From assembly GCF_040545875.1 (NCBI RefSeq), contig NZ_JBEPMR010000012.1: DNA of 64,000 nt. One strand, given 5' to 3'. A program made the translations under genes and the position numbers. Shown here in pieces: positions 24,729-33,125 of the stretch (its first letter is position 1; each line of letters begins with the position of its first letter). The notes beneath the pieces were generated by a model, which was given only the letters and a program-made list of their open reading frames with translations, was not told the origin of the DNA and did not search any database. Source of the stretch: Faecalicatena_A orotica. Lineage in GTDB: Bacteria > Bacillota > Clostridia > Lachnospirales > Lachnospiraceae.

Positions 24729-27311
24729 TCAGGTGCATATCAGCCTCTGTGTTACAATGTCGGAATAGATTTCAATATTTTCATCCCTCATATCTGTTAC
24801 GTGTATGACATCAGGATAGAGCTCTTCTTCTGAACTGCCGGCAAGCAGCGTCTCCAGATGGTTAGGCTGTCTCAATATTTTCTCTTCATTAAAGTATACA
24901 TCCCGTTCATTCTGGAACAAAGCAATATAGAAGATATTGGACTCTACGATATCCTGGAAGAAATGGCTTCCGTAGGAGAGGTCTGGCATGAGCCCGAGTT
25001 TTTCATAGGAAACCTCACAAATGGCGTTCATGTTACAGAGATCTGTAAACCGGACAGGAACTCCTAGGGCAGGCGTTGTTGTACCCCAGCGGCCAGGGCC
25101 GATGAGCACGGCATGTCTGTCCTTTAATATATGATTCAGTGTTCCGATCTGGTTCGCTATAGCGTACTTCTGTGGCTCGGTCAGCTTTAGGTATGGCTTG
25201 ATCCTTACAAAGATGAAATAATGCACCGGAAGCCGGACATTTCCGCCCATAAAGTTTCCTTTTGAAGAAAAGTAAGCCTGTTCCCGGTCTACGTTCTCAG
25301 GAAAGTCAATCTTCCTGCCCAGCCCCTTCGTCTGGAGCGGGCGGCATTGAAGAAGATTGATGCGGTAGTGTTCCTCTTTATTGAAGTTACAGGTAAACTC
25401 AATGTCCACTGGGTAATCATAGGTGTGAGACAAAATTGCCAGAATATTTTCCAGTGCTTTCGGAAAATCTGTATGCCTCAGCAGCCGTGTAAAACTGACG
25501 ATATCCGGGACATTCCGGTTCCGGTGCCCCGTTTCTCTAAAATGTCTTGCAAGCTCAAAATCTGGTTCCATAAAGAGCCTGACATTCGTCTTTAACGGAA
25601 GCCCCCTGACCGACTCAATCGGAATAGTCTGAAATTCATTTTCCTCCAGATTAATTACATCCACATAATGCTGTGAGAACTTTCTTTCATCCCCGTAGGC
25701 CAGCAGGGGCGGGCGTTCCGGCTTGTCCAGCGCAACGATGCGCGGATAGTCGGAATTGACCCTGTCCACGGCCCGTGTTCCCATTCCGAACACAAGGCGC
25801 AGCATTCCCTTGGACGGATCTGTGTTCTTATCCCAGACAAAGAGGTTGGAAGAATTTCCGACACCTGCACAGTGCGGGAAAAAATACTTTCCGTGGTAAT
25901 CACCGGAAACTCTCTGCACGAGCAATGCCATCTGCTCATCCTTATCTGCCAGACCTCGGTTTTGACGATACTCCAGCGCTTCACGGCTCATTGTGCTGGC
26001 GTAAACCTTTCGTACGGCATCCAGAAAAGCATCGTACCTTTCCTCCGGGGTTCCCTGGTTCGGACAGAAAAAGCTGTCATACTTTCCTGCAAACGCATTC
26101 CCGAAATTATCTTCCAAAAGAGAACTGGACCGCACGATAATAGGAGACTGCCCGAAATACTCCAGCATTACCATGATCTGCTCTTTAATGGTAGTTGGGA
26201 AATGCCCGCTCAGCAGGATTTCCCGAAGCTCTGCTGCCGCAGTAAAGTATCCTTCACCGGTTTTTTGCTGCATGCGGAGCCTCCAGCCGCCATTCTGGAC
26301 GATATAAGTATAAAAGACGTCAGAACCTATATAATAGGAATCATGCCGTTCCATATGTTCCTTATAGAAATCTGGATTCTTCGTTTCCAGTATCTTGCGG
26401 GCCAGAAGCATGCCGACAGATTTTCCGCCGATATAACCTGTCCCGATCTCCCGGCCCCCGATCTGGATCAAATCTTCCAGCGTAAAGAATTCCCTGCTCA
26501 GTGCTGCTATGCGTGACCGCTTGCCGATCAGGAGATTCTGCAGGTTTTCTTTTACATAAGCCTGCTCAGCAAGAGATGCGCTTAAGTATGGCTTCGCTTC
26601 CTCGAAACTTAAATCCCAGTAATCAAGCTTCTTAGTATGGATCTGGAGTCTGGAAAATAGTTCCGCGGAGCTTGCACTGTCCGTGATACATTCCGAACCG
26701 CCCTCTGTCAGAAGATGAGGGAGAAACATAACAGGAGAATAACGTTTCCATACCTTCAGTGGATGCAGATAGTAGCGGCTGTCAATATAGTATAAGTTTA
26801 AAAGAAGCTGTGTGACCTCCCGGATACGGGCAATCGTGTCCTGCGTATGGGCATTCCTGTAAAGTGCAAAATATGTGACAGCATCCCGCTCAAATAAGTA
26901 AGGGCATGTAACCTGAAAGAAATTTCCCGTCATGAGGTCGGAGCACCAGAATTCCTGCAATTCGCTCAGACAATCGAATACATAGAATGCGTTCTTCCCT
27001 TCGGCAGTGATAATCTGGTAGACACTGCTTGTAAAAGATTCAAATCCCATACCGGCATCCAATGTAAACATTTCAAAATCAGCACCCTTTTCAAGGAGTG
27101 CTTCCTTATCTATCAGCGGCGCGTGGCAGCCGAAATGAATATAAACAAGACGTCTGTGATCAGCAGCGGCCTGCTGCACAAAACGCTCCACCACAAATGA
27201 GTAGGCTTCAAAAGAATCCACCTGCCAGATGATATTATCTCCGGGGCGGAGGGTATCAATGACTTCATCAGCACCCTTAAGGCCTGTACTTATCTGCTCC
27301 ATACTTTCCAT
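24729..27311 (-). CDS. KaiC-like / PEP-synthase ATP-binding-domain fusion protein
   Basis: An 860-residue cytoplasmic protein. Residues 1-230 look like a RecA/KaiC-type fold (LKGADEVIDTLRPGDNIIWQ, the later YVFDCLSELQEFW resembling Walker B), but the P-loop GxxGxGKS is missing. From about 290 it matches the ATP-grasp PEP/pyruvate-binding domain of PEP synthase and PPDK: GTGYIGGKSVGMLLA, PIIVRSSSLLEDNFGNAFAGKYDS, and LLQCRPLQT near 660. The phosphohistidine swivel and PEP barrel domains are absent, so it is not a PEP synthase. The C-terminal 170 residues include IGPGRWGTTTPALGVPV. Stand-alone gene; function not established. It could phosphorylate or dephosphorylate a partner, but that is a guess. 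Confidence 0.75.
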   Translation of the reverse strand: MESMEQISTGLKGADEVIDTLRPGDNIIWQVDSFEAYSFVVERFVQQAAADHRRLVYIHFGCHAPLIDKEALLEKGADFEMFTLDAGMGFESFTSSVYQIITAEGKNAFYVFDCLSELQEFWCSDLMTGNFFQVTCPYLFERDAVTYFALYRNAHTQDTIARIREVTQLLLNLYYIDSRYYLHPLKVWKRYSPVMFLPHLLTEGGSECITDSASSAELFSRLQIHTKKLDYWDLSFEEAKPYLSASLAEQAYVKENLQNLLIGKRSRIAALSREFFTLEDLIQIGGREIGTGYIGGKSVGMLLARKILETKNPDFYKEHMERHDSYYIGSDVFYTYIVQNGGWRLRMQQKTGEGYFTAAAELREILLSGHFPTTIKEQIMVMLEYFGQSPIIVRSSSLLEDNFGNAFAGKYDSFFCPNQGTPEERYDAFLDAVRKVYASTMSREALEYRQNRGLADKDEQMALLVQRVSGDYHGKYFFPHCAGVGNSSNLFVWDKNTDPSKGMLRLVFGMGTRAVDRVNSDYPRIVALDKPERPPLLAYGDERKFSQHYVDVINLEENEFQTIPIESVRGLPLKTNVRLFMEPDFELARHFRETGHRNRNVPDIVSFTRLLRHTDFPKALENILAILSHTYDYPVDIEFTCNFNKEEHYRINLLQCRPLQTKGLGRKIDFPENVDREQAYFSSKGNFMGGNVRLPVHYFIFVRIKPYLKLTEPQKYAIANQIGTLNHILKDRHAVLIGPGRWGTTTPALGVPVRFTDLCNMNAICEVSYEKLGLMPDLSYGSHFFQDIVESNIFYIALFQNERDVYFNEEKILRQPNHLETLLAGSSEEELYPDVIHVTDMRDENIEIYSDIVTQRLICT

Positions 27312-27434
27312 AGCTTTCCTCCATTCCCTGATATACAGGATTCATAAAGGTATATCAGAAGAACAATCATAATTATAACCAGTTTACCACAAAAAGAGAA
27401 AAAAACAAAATGCCGTTGCGAATTTAAGGAATAA

Positions 27435-27476
27435 AAAAATCCGGAGTTCGAAATTGATATTGAACTCCGGATTTTT
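27435..27476. terminator. bidirectional terminator after the SPOR amidase gene
   Basis: AAAAATCCGGAGTTC (27435-27449) pairs exactly with GAACTCCGGATTTTT (27462-27476), 15 bp with T runs on both strands. It ends the minus-strand amidase gene. Confidence 0.88.
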
Positions 27477-27502
27477 AATTCTGTCCATGACGCCAAACCT
27501 TC

Positions 27503-28267
27503 TTACCTGCTGACAATCACAGTCGGATACCCCGCCCGTTTCAGCCGCTGTTCCATTTTGGTTGCGTCATCGAGTGTATCATAATTACCAACCTGCACCC
27601 GGAAGAATCCGTCTGAATCTATAATCGAAGCAGGGAAGTCCTGTTCCAATAGTTCGTTCAGCAGTCTGTTGGCGTAAGTAGGGTTGCGGAAGGCACCGAC
27701 CTGTACTCTGTATCCGGGCGGGTCGAGCTCATGATCCATCTCCAGGGTGTCGAGGATTCCGTCCGCGATAGCCTGGGCGATGTCATTAAAATTGTCATCA
27801 AAAAGCTGGTTATCGGTATTGGAATTGATAAAACCGACTTCTACCAGCACGGCTGGCATACGGGTGCGCCGGAGTACGACCAGATTAGGACGGGCTTTTA
27901 CGCCGAGATTTACAAAACCAACAGATTCCAGCTGCTCATTGATGTTTTCTGCCATTTCGAGTTTAATTCCCGATTTGTCATATACAAGCGACTCTACCCC
28001 GGATACGACATTATCCGTGGGGAAGGAATTGCGGTGTATGGAAATAAAAAAGTCGACACCGGCATTATTGGCCTCCATTGCTTTTTCATATGGAGACTGG
28101 TATACGTCCGTTGTCCGGGTGTACTGCACGTCGATTCCATTATTCTGAAGAATTTCCCCTATAGCCAGTACAAGGCGGAGCGTATCATCCTTTTCCTGAC
28201 GCCCGTTGTATACAGCACCGGGATCACGCCCCCCGTGGCCGGCATCTAACATGATTGAATAAGGCAT
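27503..28267 (-). CDS. N-acetylmuramoyl-L-alanine amidase with C-terminal SPOR domain
   Basis: A 254-residue protein. The Amidase_3 domain (about 1-175) has LDAGHGGRDPGA with the first zinc His, FISIHRNS with the second, and VEVGFINS with the catalytic Glu. A SPOR-like domain (about 182-254: YRVQVGAFRNPTYANRLL) follows, which binds denuded glycan strands. It cuts the stem peptide from MurNAc and is probably involved in septum or spore cell-wall remodelling. No signal peptide is present, so it may leave the cell at lysis or within the mother cell; CwlC-like sporulation amidases also lack one. Start chosen at ATG 28267, with GAAAGGA upstream; a GTG at 28285 overlaps that site. Confidence 0.9.
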   Translation of the reverse strand: MPYSIMLDAGHGGRDPGAVYNGRQEKDDTLRLVLAIGEILQNNGIDVQYTRTTDVYQSPYEKAMEANNAGVDFFISIHRNSFPTDNVVSGVESLVYDKSGIKLEMAENINEQLESVGFVNLGVKARPNLVVLRRTRMPAVLVEVGFINSNTDNQLFDDNFNDIAQAIADGILDTLEMDHELDPPGYRVQVGAFRNPTYANRLLNELLEQDFPASIIDSDGFFRVQVGNYDTLDDATKMEQRLKRAGYPTVIVSR

Positions 28268-28352
28268 AAGTATAATTCCTTTCACATTGTTCTATTTTAT
28301 AATATGATGGAATCCAAAAGAAGTTACCCCGCCACCGGAATGTTTTGGAAAA

Positions 28353-28390
28353 TAAAAAAATCCCTGCATTCCATTAAGGAAATGCAGGGA
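28353..28390 (-). terminator. terminator after the CNNM/CorC gene
   Basis: CCCTGCATT (28362-28370) pairs with AATGCAGGG (28381-28389). On the minus strand the stem is followed by ATTTTTTT (28353-28360). Confidence 0.85.
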
Positions 28391-28405
28391 GAACTGTTAT
28401 ATTTT

Positions 28406-29731
28406 TTAAGCTTCTGTGGAAACTCCTGGTTCTGATTCCATATTTTCACCATCGAATTCTTCATCATCGGATTCTGTCTTCTCAGGCAGATAGACGTGTA
28501 CACTTTCAACACGGTTCTTATCCAGCGTTTCTACAACGAGCCGTATACCATGTTCACTTGTAACTTCGTCACCAACTTCAGGAAGACGGTCAAGATGTTC
28601 GATAATAAATCCGCCGAGGGAATCATAATCCTCAGACTCCAGTTCTAAGTCAAGACGGTCGTTTACATCGTCCAGGCTCATGGAGCCTTCAATAATATAT
28701 TCATATTCATTTAACTGCTTTACAAATTCTTCCTCGTTCTCGTCATATTCGTCGTGAATCTCGCCCACGATCTCTTCCAGAATATCTTCCAGTGTGATCA
28801 GGCCGGCTGTCTCACCGTACTCGTCCAGAACGATTGCAATATTGAAGGAAGCATCCCTCATCTCCACAAGGAGCTCGGAAATGTTCTTATATTCATAGGT
28901 AAAATAGGCTTCCCTGAGAATGTCACGTACACAGAAATGCTCCTTATTATCGAACAGAAGCAGGTCCTTCATGTTAATGGTACCGATGACATTATCTGTT
29001 GTATCTTCGTAAACAGGAAGACGCGTAAACTTGTCCTCCTTGAAAATGTCGATCAGCTCTTTATAAGTGCTGTTCACATCTGCGAATGTCACATGCACAC
29101 GGGGCACCATGACATCCTTTGCGCGTGCATCGCCTAAGTCGAACACGTTGTAGATCATTTCTTTTTCTTCCGATTCGATGATACCGTCCTCGTGGCTTAC
29201 ATCCACAATCGTCCGGAGCTCATCCTCCGTCATTGCGTTATTCTTTGCATTGGGGTCAATGCGGAATAAAAACAGGATACCACGGGAGAATAGATTAATA
29301 ATAAATATAAAAGGCGTCATAATGGTCATAAATGGCCGTATCACGCGTATATAAGATAGAGAAAGCTTATCTGAATGCAGCGTCGCTATACTCTTCGGGG
29401 TAATCTCTCCAAATACAAGGATTGCAACTGTAAGTGCTGCAGTTGCGATACTCACCATATATCCGCCGAAGCTGTATGCCAGCGTAGCGGCCAGTGAAGA
29501 CGCGGAAATATTGACAATGTTGTTGCCGATCAGGATGGCGCTCAGCATCTTACGGGAATGATTCTCCGTAACATCTAAAACAACCTTTGCACGCTTGTTG
29601 CCGTCCTCCGCAAGAGAACGCATTCGTATCTTGCTTACGGTAGTCAGCGCTGTCTCCGCTGATGAAAAAAATGCAGACAGTAGTAATAATACGATTAATA
29701 TAACAAATTGTATGGCATCACTCGAGTCCAA
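28406..29731 (-). CDS. CNNM/CorC-family (HlyC/CorC) membrane protein with CBS pair
   Basis: A 441-residue hemolysin-related protein. The DUF21/CNNM transmembrane domain spans about 5-190 with AFFSSAETALTTVSK and the inner helices near 85-150. A CBS-domain pair (about 205-325) includes VMVPRVHVTFADV, and the CorC_HlyC domain follows (about 345-420) with DSLGGFIIEHL. Members are linked to magnesium or cobalt export and act at the cytoplasmic membrane. The C-terminal 20 residues are acidic. It starts with TTG 29731 (AGGAG 11 nt upstream); no alternative start precedes the first membrane helix. It is divergent from murB. Confidence 0.9.
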   Translation of the reverse strand: MDSSDAIQFVILIVLLLLSAFFSSAETALTTVSKIRMRSLAEDGNKRAKVVLDVTENHSRKMLSAILIGNNIVNISASSLAATLAYSFGGYMVSIATAALTVAILVFGEITPKSIATLHSDKLSLSYIRVIRPFMTIMTPFIFIINLFSRGILFLFRIDPNAKNNAMTEDELRTIVDVSHEDGIIESEEKEMIYNVFDLGDARAKDVMVPRVHVTFADVNSTYKELIDIFKEDKFTRLPVYEDTTDNVIGTINMKDLLLFDNKEHFCVRDILREAYFTYEYKNISELLVEMRDASFNIAIVLDEYGETAGLITLEDILEEIVGEIHDEYDENEEEFVKQLNEYEYIIEGSMSLDDVNDRLDLELESEDYDSLGGFIIEHLDRLPEVGDEVTSEHGIRLVVETLDKNRVESVHVYLPEKTESDDEEFDGENMESEPGVSTEA

Positions 29732-29896
29732 TTATCTGTTCACTCCTTTATTTCTTTAATTGCTCTGTTGCCAAAAGCATGTACACGAAATTAATATACA
29801 TCATTTAGGAAGATTTTGCAAGCATTAGGCGCTTTATCATGGCTGGCCGGGGCGAAAAATGGAATGTCAGGTGAAACTCTTTTCTTAGGTCACAGG

Positions 29897-29925
29897 TTGA
29901 AATACGGTAAGGTTTGTTGTATGAT
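29897..29925 (+). promoter_or_regulatory. sigma-A promoter of the murB-rapZ-whiA-crh operon
   Basis: TTGAAA (29897-29902), 17-nt spacer, TATGAT (29920-29925), 67 nt before the murB start codon. Confidence 0.75.
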
Positions 29926-29991
29926 TTGGGTAAAGAAGCGCGGCATAGCTGCAATACAAAGTTTAGGAAATTAGAGAATTGGAGAACATTT

Positions 29992-30897
29992 ATGGTTTTA
30001 TATGAAAAGTTATGTGACTTACTTGGAGCAGAACAGGTTCTGAAAGATGAGCCTATGAGCAGGCATACTACATTCCGTGTCGGGGGCCCTTCGGATTATT
30101 TTGTGGTTCCCCGCAGTACAGGGGAGATAAGGGACACGATAGCAATCTGCAGACAGGAGGGGGTTCCTTATTATATCTTAGGAAATGGAAGTAACCTTCT
30201 GGTGGGAGACAAAGGATACAGGGGGGTGGTGATCCAGATCTATAAGAATCTGAATCAGATACGGACAGAGGGAAATCTGATTTATGCACAGGCGGGTGCG
30301 CTGCTTTCGAAGGTTGCGGCAGAGGCGTTGGAACACAGCCTGAAAGGCCTGGAATTCGCATCCGGTATCCCGGGGACACTCGGGGGAGCCATAATGATGA
30401 ATGCGGGTGCCTATGGCGGCGAGATGAAACAGGTGATTGAACGTGCAGTGGTCCTGACTCAGGATGGGGAGATTAAGACCCTGTCACTGGAAGAACTGGA
30501 ACTGGGTTACAGGACCAGTATTATTGCCCGGGAAAACTATGTAGTTCTGGAGGCCGTAATCCGTCTTGAAAAAGGAGAGGCAGAGGAAATCCGTTCATAT
30601 ATGGAAGAATTGAAAAACAAGCGTGTAACGAAACAGCCACTGGAATACCCTAGTGCGGGCAGTACATTCAAGCGTCCCGAGGGCTTTTTTGCAGGGAAGC
30701 TGATTGAGGATGCAGGCTTAAGGGGATTTCAGGTAGGAAATGCACAGGTTTCGGAAAAACACTGTGGCTTTGTGATCAACAAAGGCGGTGCGACTGCGGC
30801 CGAGATTGTTTCTCTGATGGAACAGGTTGCAGACAAGGTGGAAGCAAACGCGGGAGTCAGGCTGGAACCGGAAGTGAAGAGGATAGGAGAATTCTAA
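29992..30897 (+). CDS. murB: UDP-N-acetylenolpyruvoylglucosamine reductase
   Basis: A 301-residue type II MurB that reduces the enolpyruvyl group with NADPH to make UDP-MurNAc, the second committed step of peptidoglycan synthesis. The FAD site is GNGSNLLVG near 61 and SGIPGTLGGAIMMNAGAYGG near 120. YPSAGSTFKRPEG near 223 contains the catalytic Ser, and LEPEVKRIG near 292 the final Glu. Start chosen at ATG 29992 behind GGAGAA; the frame extends upstream without a ribosome site. It leads a conserved operon with rapZ, whiA and crh. Confidence 0.95.
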   Translation: MVLYEKLCDLLGAEQVLKDEPMSRHTTFRVGGPSDYFVVPRSTGEIRDTIAICRQEGVPYYILGNGSNLLVGDKGYRGVVIQIYKNLNQIRTEGNLIYAQAGALLSKVAAEALEHSLKGLEFASGIPGTLGGAIMMNAGAYGGEMKQVIERAVVLTQDGEIKTLSLEELELGYRTSIIARENYVVLEAVIRLEKGEAEEIRSYMEELKNKRVTKQPLEYPSAGSTFKRPEGFFAGKLIEDAGLRGFQVGNAQVSEKHCGFVINKGGATAAEIVSLMEQVADKVEANAGVRLEPEVKRIGEF

Positions 30898-30898
30898 G

Positions 30899-31777
30899 AT
30901 GAGATTTGTAGTAGTTACGGGGATGTCGGGGGCTGGAAAATCAACTGCCTTGAAGATGCTGGAGGATATGGGATATTTCTGCGTGGATAACCTGCCCATT
31001 TTGCTTATGCCGAAGTTTGCAGAGATGCTTTCAACCCCGGATACGGAGATCGAAAATGTCGCTCTGGGAATTGACATCCGGGGCGGTCAGGCATTTAGAG
31101 GACTGGAAGAGAACTTAGCTCTGATTGACAAGATGGGGATACACTATGAGATTCTCTTTCTGGATGCCGGAGATGACGTTCTCGTGAAGAGATATAAAGA
31201 AACGAGGCGCCAGCATCCCCTGGGAGGGGAAGGTCATATTGACCGCGGGATTGCAAAAGAGAGAGAGAAGATTGCGTTCTTAAAAATGCAGGCCACGTAT
31301 ATACTTGATACAAGTAAGATGCTGACAAGGGAGCTGAGGCTGGAGCTTGAGAAAATCTTCGTAGAGGGGAAGGATTTCAAGAACCTGTACATTACAGTTA
31401 TGTCGTTTGGATTTAAATATGGAATACCTCAGGATGCAGATCTTGTATTTGACGTCCGTTTTCTCCCGAATCCCTACTATATAGAAGATTTAAAGCCGAA
31501 GACGGGAAATGATCCGGAAGTCAGGGATTATGTCATGGATAATGACAAAGCGAGGGAATTCCTTGCAAAGCTTACAGACATGATGGATTTCCTCATTCCC
31601 AATTATATACTGGAGGGGAAGAACCAGCTGGTCATCGCTGTCGGATGCACTGGTGGGAAGCACCGGTCAGTCACGCTTGCGAATGCCCTGCACCAGTTTC
31701 TGGAACCGAAGGACAGTTATGGAGTGCGTATTGAACACCGGGATATCGGGAAAGATGCAATCACAAAGGCAAAATAA
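30899..31777 (+). CDS. rapZ: RNase adapter / nucleotide-binding protein (RapZ, YvcJ)
   Basis: A 292-residue RapZ/YvcJ protein. The P-loop GMSGAGKST is at about 8-16, RRQHPLGGEG is in the middle, and VRFLPNPYY and the C-terminal CTGGKHRSV (about 250) are the family signatures. In Gram-positives YvcJ binds nucleotides and in E. coli RapZ directs RNase E to GlmZ. It begins one base after the murB stop codon and is followed 14 nt later by whiA, as in many Firmicutes. In Bacillus a yvcK gene lies between yvcJ and whiA; here it is absent. Confidence 0.95.
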   Translation: MRFVVVTGMSGAGKSTALKMLEDMGYFCVDNLPILLMPKFAEMLSTPDTEIENVALGIDIRGGQAFRGLEENLALIDKMGIHYEILFLDAGDDVLVKRYKETRRQHPLGGEGHIDRGIAKEREKIAFLKMQATYILDTSKMLTRELRLELEKIFVEGKDFKNLYITVMSFGFKYGIPQDADLVFDVRFLPNPYYIEDLKPKTGNDPEVRDYVMDNDKAREFLAKLTDMMDFLIPNYILEGKNQLVIAVGCTGGKHRSVTLANALHQFLEPKDSYGVRIEHRDIGKDAITKAK

Positions 31778-31791
31778 TACAGGAGAGCATT

Positions 31792-32754
31792 ATGTCATTT
31801 TCAGGGAATGTAAGGGAAGAACTATCGAAACAGTGGAGTACTGCAAGGCACTGCCAGATCGCTGAATTAGCCGCGTTGATCAGCATGTGCGGGTCGATTG
31901 TCATCAATAGCTGCGGCCGCTACAGTGTAAAAATTCATTCGGAAAATCTTGCTGTTGCAAGAAAGTGCTTTACATTAATCGAAAAAACATTTAATATAGA
32001 AGCTGATATCTCTATCCGCAGGAATATTCCGAAGCAAAGTGTTTCCTATGCTGTCGTAGTCAGACGGCATAATGACGCCCTTCGTATCCTTCAGGCAACG
32101 AAGCTGATAGACGAACATCAGGCAGGATTTGAAGAGGTTCATATAGTGAATCCGCTTGTAGTCCAGCAGACCTGCTGCCGGCGTTCTTTTATCAGAGGGG
32201 TATTTTTAGCGGCAGGTTCAATGAGTGACCCCAACAAGTCATATCATTTCGAAATTGTCTGTGCGTCACCGGTAATGGCACGCCAGATACAAGAACTGAT
32301 TTGCGGATTTTCGATGGATGCCAAGATTGTCCAGAGGAAGAGGTCCTATGTTGTATACCTAAAAGAAGGTTCCCAGATAGTGGATATCCTGAATATTATG
32401 GAGGCGCACATTTCATTAATGGAACTGGAGAATGTCCGTATCTTAAAAGAAATGCGCAACACCGTAAATCGTAAAGTAAATTGTGAAACTGCCAACATTA
32501 ACAAAACCGTATCTGCAGCAGTTAAGCAGGTAGAAGATATTACATATCTGAGAGATACAATAGGTTTTGAAAAATTGTCGGAAGGATTGGAAGAAATAGC
32601 GCTTGTCCGCCTTTCTCATCCTGATGCGACACTGAAAGAGTTAGGAGAACTCTTATCACCGCCGGTCGGTAAGTCTGGAGTGAACCACAGGCTTCGCAAG
32701 TTAGGTGAGATGGCAGAAAAGGTTAGGCAAAACAAGGAGGATTATTATGATTGA
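31792..32754 (+). CDS. whiA: DNA-binding protein WhiA
   Basis: A 320-residue WhiA with an N-terminal LAGLIDADG-homing-endonuclease-like domain (about 1-215; RRSFIRGVFLAAGSMSDP is one motif) and a C-terminal HTH (about 235-315; SHPDATLKELGELL...GKSGVNHRLRKL). WhiA is linked to cell division, chromosome segregation and sporulation. It overlaps the following crh gene by 8 nt. Gene order murB-rapZ-whiA-crh is conserved in Firmicutes. Confidence 0.95.
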   Translation: MSFSGNVREELSKQWSTARHCQIAELAALISMCGSIVINSCGRYSVKIHSENLAVARKCFTLIEKTFNIEADISIRRNIPKQSVSYAVVVRRHNDALRILQATKLIDEHQAGFEEVHIVNPLVVQQTCCRRSFIRGVFLAAGSMSDPNKSYHFEIVCASPVMARQIQELICGFSMDAKIVQRKRSYVVYLKEGSQIVDILNIMEAHISLMELENVRILKEMRNTVNRKVNCETANINKTVSAAVKQVEDITYLRDTIGFEKLSEGLEEIALVRLSHPDATLKELGELLSPPVGKSGVNHRLRKLGEMAEKVRQNKEDYYD

Positions 32755-33007
32755 AACACCGGTTGTTGTTAAGCAGGAACAGGGTCTTGACGGTAGACCT
32801 ATTGCTTTGTTGGTACAGGAGGCAAGCCAGTATGCAAGCAAAGTATATATCCATATTGACGAAAAACAGATAAATGCAAAAAGTATTATGGGAATGATGA
32901 GTCTGACACTCAAGGAAGGTGAGACTTTCACAGTAGTAACAGAGGGCGAAGATGAAGTGAAGGCTGCAGAAGGAATTAAATCTTTTTTTTCAGAAGATTC
33001 GAAATAA
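32747..33007 (+). CDS. crh: Crh-like HPr paralogue with Asp at the catalytic-His position
   Basis: An 86-residue HPr-fold protein. Alignment by eye to HPr gives G13-L14-D15-G16-R17-P18 where HPr has GIHARP, so the phosphocarrier His15 is replaced by Asp. Ser46 is kept in NAKSIMGMMSL, the site phosphorylated by HPr kinase. In Bacillus Crh the same His is Gln and the protein acts only in CcpA-dependent carbon catabolite control. The position directly after whiA is the Bacillus crh position. Start ATG 32747 behind AAGGAGG (32734-32740), inside the end of whiA. It should not carry PTS phosphate; a signalling role is inferred. Confidence 0.88.
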   Translation: MIETPVVVKQEQGLDGRPIALLVQEASQYASKVYIHIDEKQINAKSIMGMMSLTLKEGETFTVVTEGEDEVKAAEGIKSFFSEDSK

Positions 33008-33040
33008 TCCGGCCAGGTTTATAATATAATAAAGAACAAG

Positions 33041-33074
33041 AAAGAGGTTGTGCTTTTGTACAGCCTCTTTTATA
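33041..33074 (+). terminator. terminator after crh
   Basis: AAAGAGGTTGT (33041-33051) pairs with ACAGCCTCTTT (33060-33070; one G-U) followed by a short T run. Confidence 0.75.
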
Positions 33075-33125
33075 ATGAGTACATGAAAATGAAGTTTAAG
33101 TGATATTAGACGGAGGAAGTAAGCT

